Below, in pieces: positions 5,250 through 7,008 of a DNA stretch of 7,008 nt; position 1 is the stretch's first letter; each line of letters opens with the position of its first letter. The stretch lies in assembly GCA_016210245.1 (NCBI GenBank), contig JACQUR010000144.1, forward strand, positions 1 to 7,008, given 5' to 3'. Both the position numbers and the translations under genes were made by a program. The DNA is from Chloroflexota bacterium (GTDB lineage: Bacteria > Chloroflexota > UBA6077 > JACQUR01). The notes under the pieces are model-generated. The model searched no databases. It had not been told where the DNA came from and worked only from the letters and a program-made list of their open reading frames with translations.

Positions 5250-6248
5250 ATGATCGAGCTCTACTTCCCGCACGCCGGTGTGTCCCTGGCCTGGCCCTGG
5301 CTGCTGCTGATCGGACTCTCGGTCGGCGTCCTGGTGGGCTTCTTCGGCGTGGGCGGGGGCTGGCTGACCACCCCCTCGCTCAATATCCTCGGCTTCCCCA
5401 TCGTCTACGCCATCGGCACCGGGCTGGCGTACGTCACCGGCTCGGCCGTGGTCGGCGCCAGCCGCCACTATCGACTCGGCAACCTGGACCCGCGGCTGGC
5501 GCTGGTCCTGGGCCTGAGCGGCATGGCGGGCCTGGAGATCGCCCGTCGCCTGGTCTTCCTGCTGGAGGGCAGCGGCCTGGCCGGAACCTCCGTACGCCTG
5601 GCCTATCTGCTCCTGCTGTGGGGCGTAGGACTGTCGATCGTGCTCGAGTACGCGCGCAGCCGACCAGGTCACGCTGGGAGCAGCCCGAAGGCGGGCGCGG
5701 ACACGGAGCCGAGCACGCGCCTGAGCCGGCGCATCCAGGCGCTCCGCCTGCCGCCGACCCTGTACCTGGCCAGCGCGCCAGCGGGGTTGTCGCTGTGGGT
5801 GCTGGTAGCCGTCGGGCTCGGGGTGGGTGTCGTGGCGGGCTTCCTGGGCGCTGGCGGCGGCTTCATCATTGTGCCGGCCCTGGTCTACCTGCTGGGCATC
5901 GCCACCCGCGCCGCCGTGGCCTCGAGCCTGGCCTCGGTCGTCCTGACCGCCGGCTACGGCGCCCTCAGCTACGGGCTGGCCGGGCGGGTGGAGCCGCTGG
6001 CGGCGGGCATCATGTTCGTCGGCGCGGCGCTCGGGTCGCAGTTCGGCGCCATGGCCACCGTTTACGCGCCCAGCCAGAGCCTGCGCCTGTTGCTCGGCAT
6101 TACCTTGCTGCTGGCGGGCGTGGCCGTCCTGCTGCAGGAGCTCGGGCTCCCTCTGGCCTCCATGGCCGTGCTCTTCGGCACCGCCTTCGCCATGACCGCC
6201 GCCATCCTCGGCTTCCTGGTGCGCGGGCTGCGCGGCCGCAAGGGCTGA
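5250..6248 (+). CDS. TauE/SafE-family membrane transporter (second, longer copy)
   Basis: Polytopic membrane protein of 332 residues, same broad family as the gene at 4010 but clearly divergent from it, so not a recent duplicate. The N-terminus (MIELYFPHAGVS) and first motif FFGVGGGWLTTP (31-42) resemble the subgroup of anion permeases of about 300 residues. The second half carries FLGAGGGFIIVP (198-209). The halves are joined by a hydrophilic, basic loop at about 133-174 (Arg/Ser/Pro/Gly-rich, likely cytoplasmic), which accounts for the extra length. The C-terminus ends in RGLRGRKG, consistent with a cytoplasmic positive-inside tail. ATG 5250 is supported by the family-like N-terminus, but no Shine-Dalgarno precedes it; the sequence just upstream is heptamer array B. 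The substrate is unknown; sulfite or another small anion is the family expectation. Confidence 0.86.
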   Translation: MIELYFPHAGVSLAWPWLLLIGLSVGVLVGFFGVGGGWLTTPSLNILGFPIVYAIGTGLAYVTGSAVVGASRHYRLGNLDPRLALVLGLSGMAGLEIARRLVFLLEGSGLAGTSVRLAYLLLLWGVGLSIVLEYARSRPGHAGSSPKAGADTEPSTRLSRRIQALRLPPTLYLASAPAGLSLWVLVAVGLGVGVVAGFLGAGGGFIIVPALVYLLGIATRAAVASSLASVVLTAGYGALSYGLAGRVEPLAAGIMFVGAALGSQFGAMATVYAPSQSLRLLLGITLLLAGVAVLLQELGLPLASMAVLFGTAFAMTAAILGFLVRGLRGRKG

Positions 6249-6319
6249 GGGCCGATCGGCAGGAGCGAGGCGGCAAGCACCGCAAAGGTGGATACCTGGA
6301 GTCGTGAGGGGATACTGAG

Positions 6320-7008
6320 ATGCCCGAGTCCCTGTGGGCCCACCAAGCCGCGGAAGACGTGTCCCAGCAGCCGGACGCTGCGGCCGGGGCGATGCGCGAC
6401 CTGCTCCGCAGCCTGCGGCACGATCTGCGCACGCCGATCAACCACATCGTCGGCTACAGTGAGCTGCTGCTCGAGAACGCCCAGGACCTGGGCCAGCCTG
6501 GTCTCGTCGCTAGCATCCAGAAGATCCTGATAGCGGGCACCGCGCTCCTGGGCCACATCGGCGACTTCCTGGACTCCTCCAAGGCCAACGGTGGGGCCCT
6601 CGACCTCGACCCACTACGCTTTGCGCTGCGTACTCAGTTGAATGCCATCATCGGCTACAGCGAGATGCTGTACGAGGAGACCGAGGAGCAGGGGCAGCCG
6701 GAGCTAGCAGCCGACTTCCGGAGGATCTGCAGCGCCGGCAAGCACCTGCTCGGAGTGATCAACGCGTTCCTGGAGCTTTCGAAGGCCGAAGCGGGCGAGG
6801 ATGCTGGGGAAGCAGCAGCGCCCGCCGGACCGCCCGCCGGCCAGGAGGTGCTGCGGCTGCAGCCACCGGCGCCTCCCCCGGCCGCCGAGGCGTCGGTCGA
6901 GCCTGCCTCGGTGCTGGTGGTCGACGACAACGAGATCAACCGCGACATGCTGGCCCGGCGCCTCGATCGGCTGGGCTACCGGGTGGCCCTGGCGGAGCAC
7001 GGGCGGGC
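6320..7008 (+). CDS. tandem HisKA-like / receiver-domain signalling protein, 3' end outside the window
   Basis: The frame is open from ATG 6320 to the window edge (229 complete codons). GAGGGG (6306-6311) lies 8 nt upstream. No signal peptide or membrane segment is seen, so it is probably cytoplasmic. Residues about 26-90 form a HisKA-like helical hairpin with LRHDLRTPINHIVGYSELL (candidate phospho-acceptor His34). Residues about 99-159 repeat it at roughly half identity (31 of 61 aligned positions), but the His position reads LRFALRTQLN, so the acceptor is lost. A Pro/Ala/Glu linker (about 160-195) leads to a receiver domain beginning VLVVDDNEINRDML (198-211; acidic pair Asp202/Asp203). No HATPase motif lies between these parts. 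In related proteins this receiver type is often followed by an adenylate/guanylate cyclase or PP2C-type phosphatase domain; here that part is not visible. It starts 71 bp after the transporter gene and could be co-transcribed. Confidence 0.8.
   Translation, partial: MPESLWAHQAAEDVSQQPDAAAGAMRDLLRSLRHDLRTPINHIVGYSELLLENAQDLGQPGLVASIQKILIAGTALLGHIGDFLDSSKANGGALDLDPLRFALRTQLNAIIGYSEMLYEETEEQGQPELAADFRRICSAGKHLLGVINAFLELSKAEAGEDAGEAAAPAGPPAGQEVLRLQPPAPPPAAEASVEPASVLVVDDNEINRDMLARRLDRLGYRVALAEHGR

Noticed and set aside
5141..6307. Plus-strand 388-codon frame overlapping the second TauE-family gene
   Set aside because: It reads the transporter in another frame, giving Arg/Pro/Gly-rich low-complexity sequence and passing through the heptamer array; the frame from 5250 has the membrane segments and family motifs.

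Overview
The window is very GC-rich bacterial DNA that is gene-dense on both strands. No rRNA or tRNA is present, so the phylum is an inference. The combination of GTG starts, heptamer arrays such as ACTCAGG and GCAATCC between genes, GTAGGGG/CCCCTAC hairpin repeats and a response-regulator protein carrying paired HisKA-like segments looks most like Chloroflexota (moderate confidence). High-GC Actinobacteriota and other deep lineages are not excluded.

Minus strand, positions 144-3869: a phosphate-starvation module read right to left. It holds a PhoB-type response regulator, a PhoR-type membrane histidine kinase starting 7 nt later (its Shine-Dalgarno overlaps the regulator stop), and a PstS-type phosphate-binding lipoprotein. 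A 10-bp direct repeat lies just after the kinase stop and before pstS, and is a candidate binding site for the regulator. The transporter genes pstCAB, if present, would lie to the left of the window. The left edge (1-131) holds two identical 61-bp tandem units that form GC-rich hairpins.

Plus strand, positions 4010-7008: two different TauE/SafE-family membrane transporters, separated by a 466-bp intergenic region made largely of repeats. These are two inverted heptamer arrays, a hairpin and a 148-bp near-perfectly symmetric palindrome. A signalling protein follows and runs off the right edge. Its visible part is a HisKA-like segment with a phospho-acceptor His, a second copy that has lost that His, a Pro/Ala linker and the start of a receiver domain, with no ATPase domain between them. 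The divergent 140-bp gap at 3870-4009 carries a GCAATCC heptamer array and a candidate promoter for the Pho operon.

The genes themselves belong to known families. The least explained features are the structured repeat family, whose hairpins at several sites keep an 8-bp stem and 6-nt loop despite sequence changes, and the half-degenerate tandem HisKA-receiver protein.
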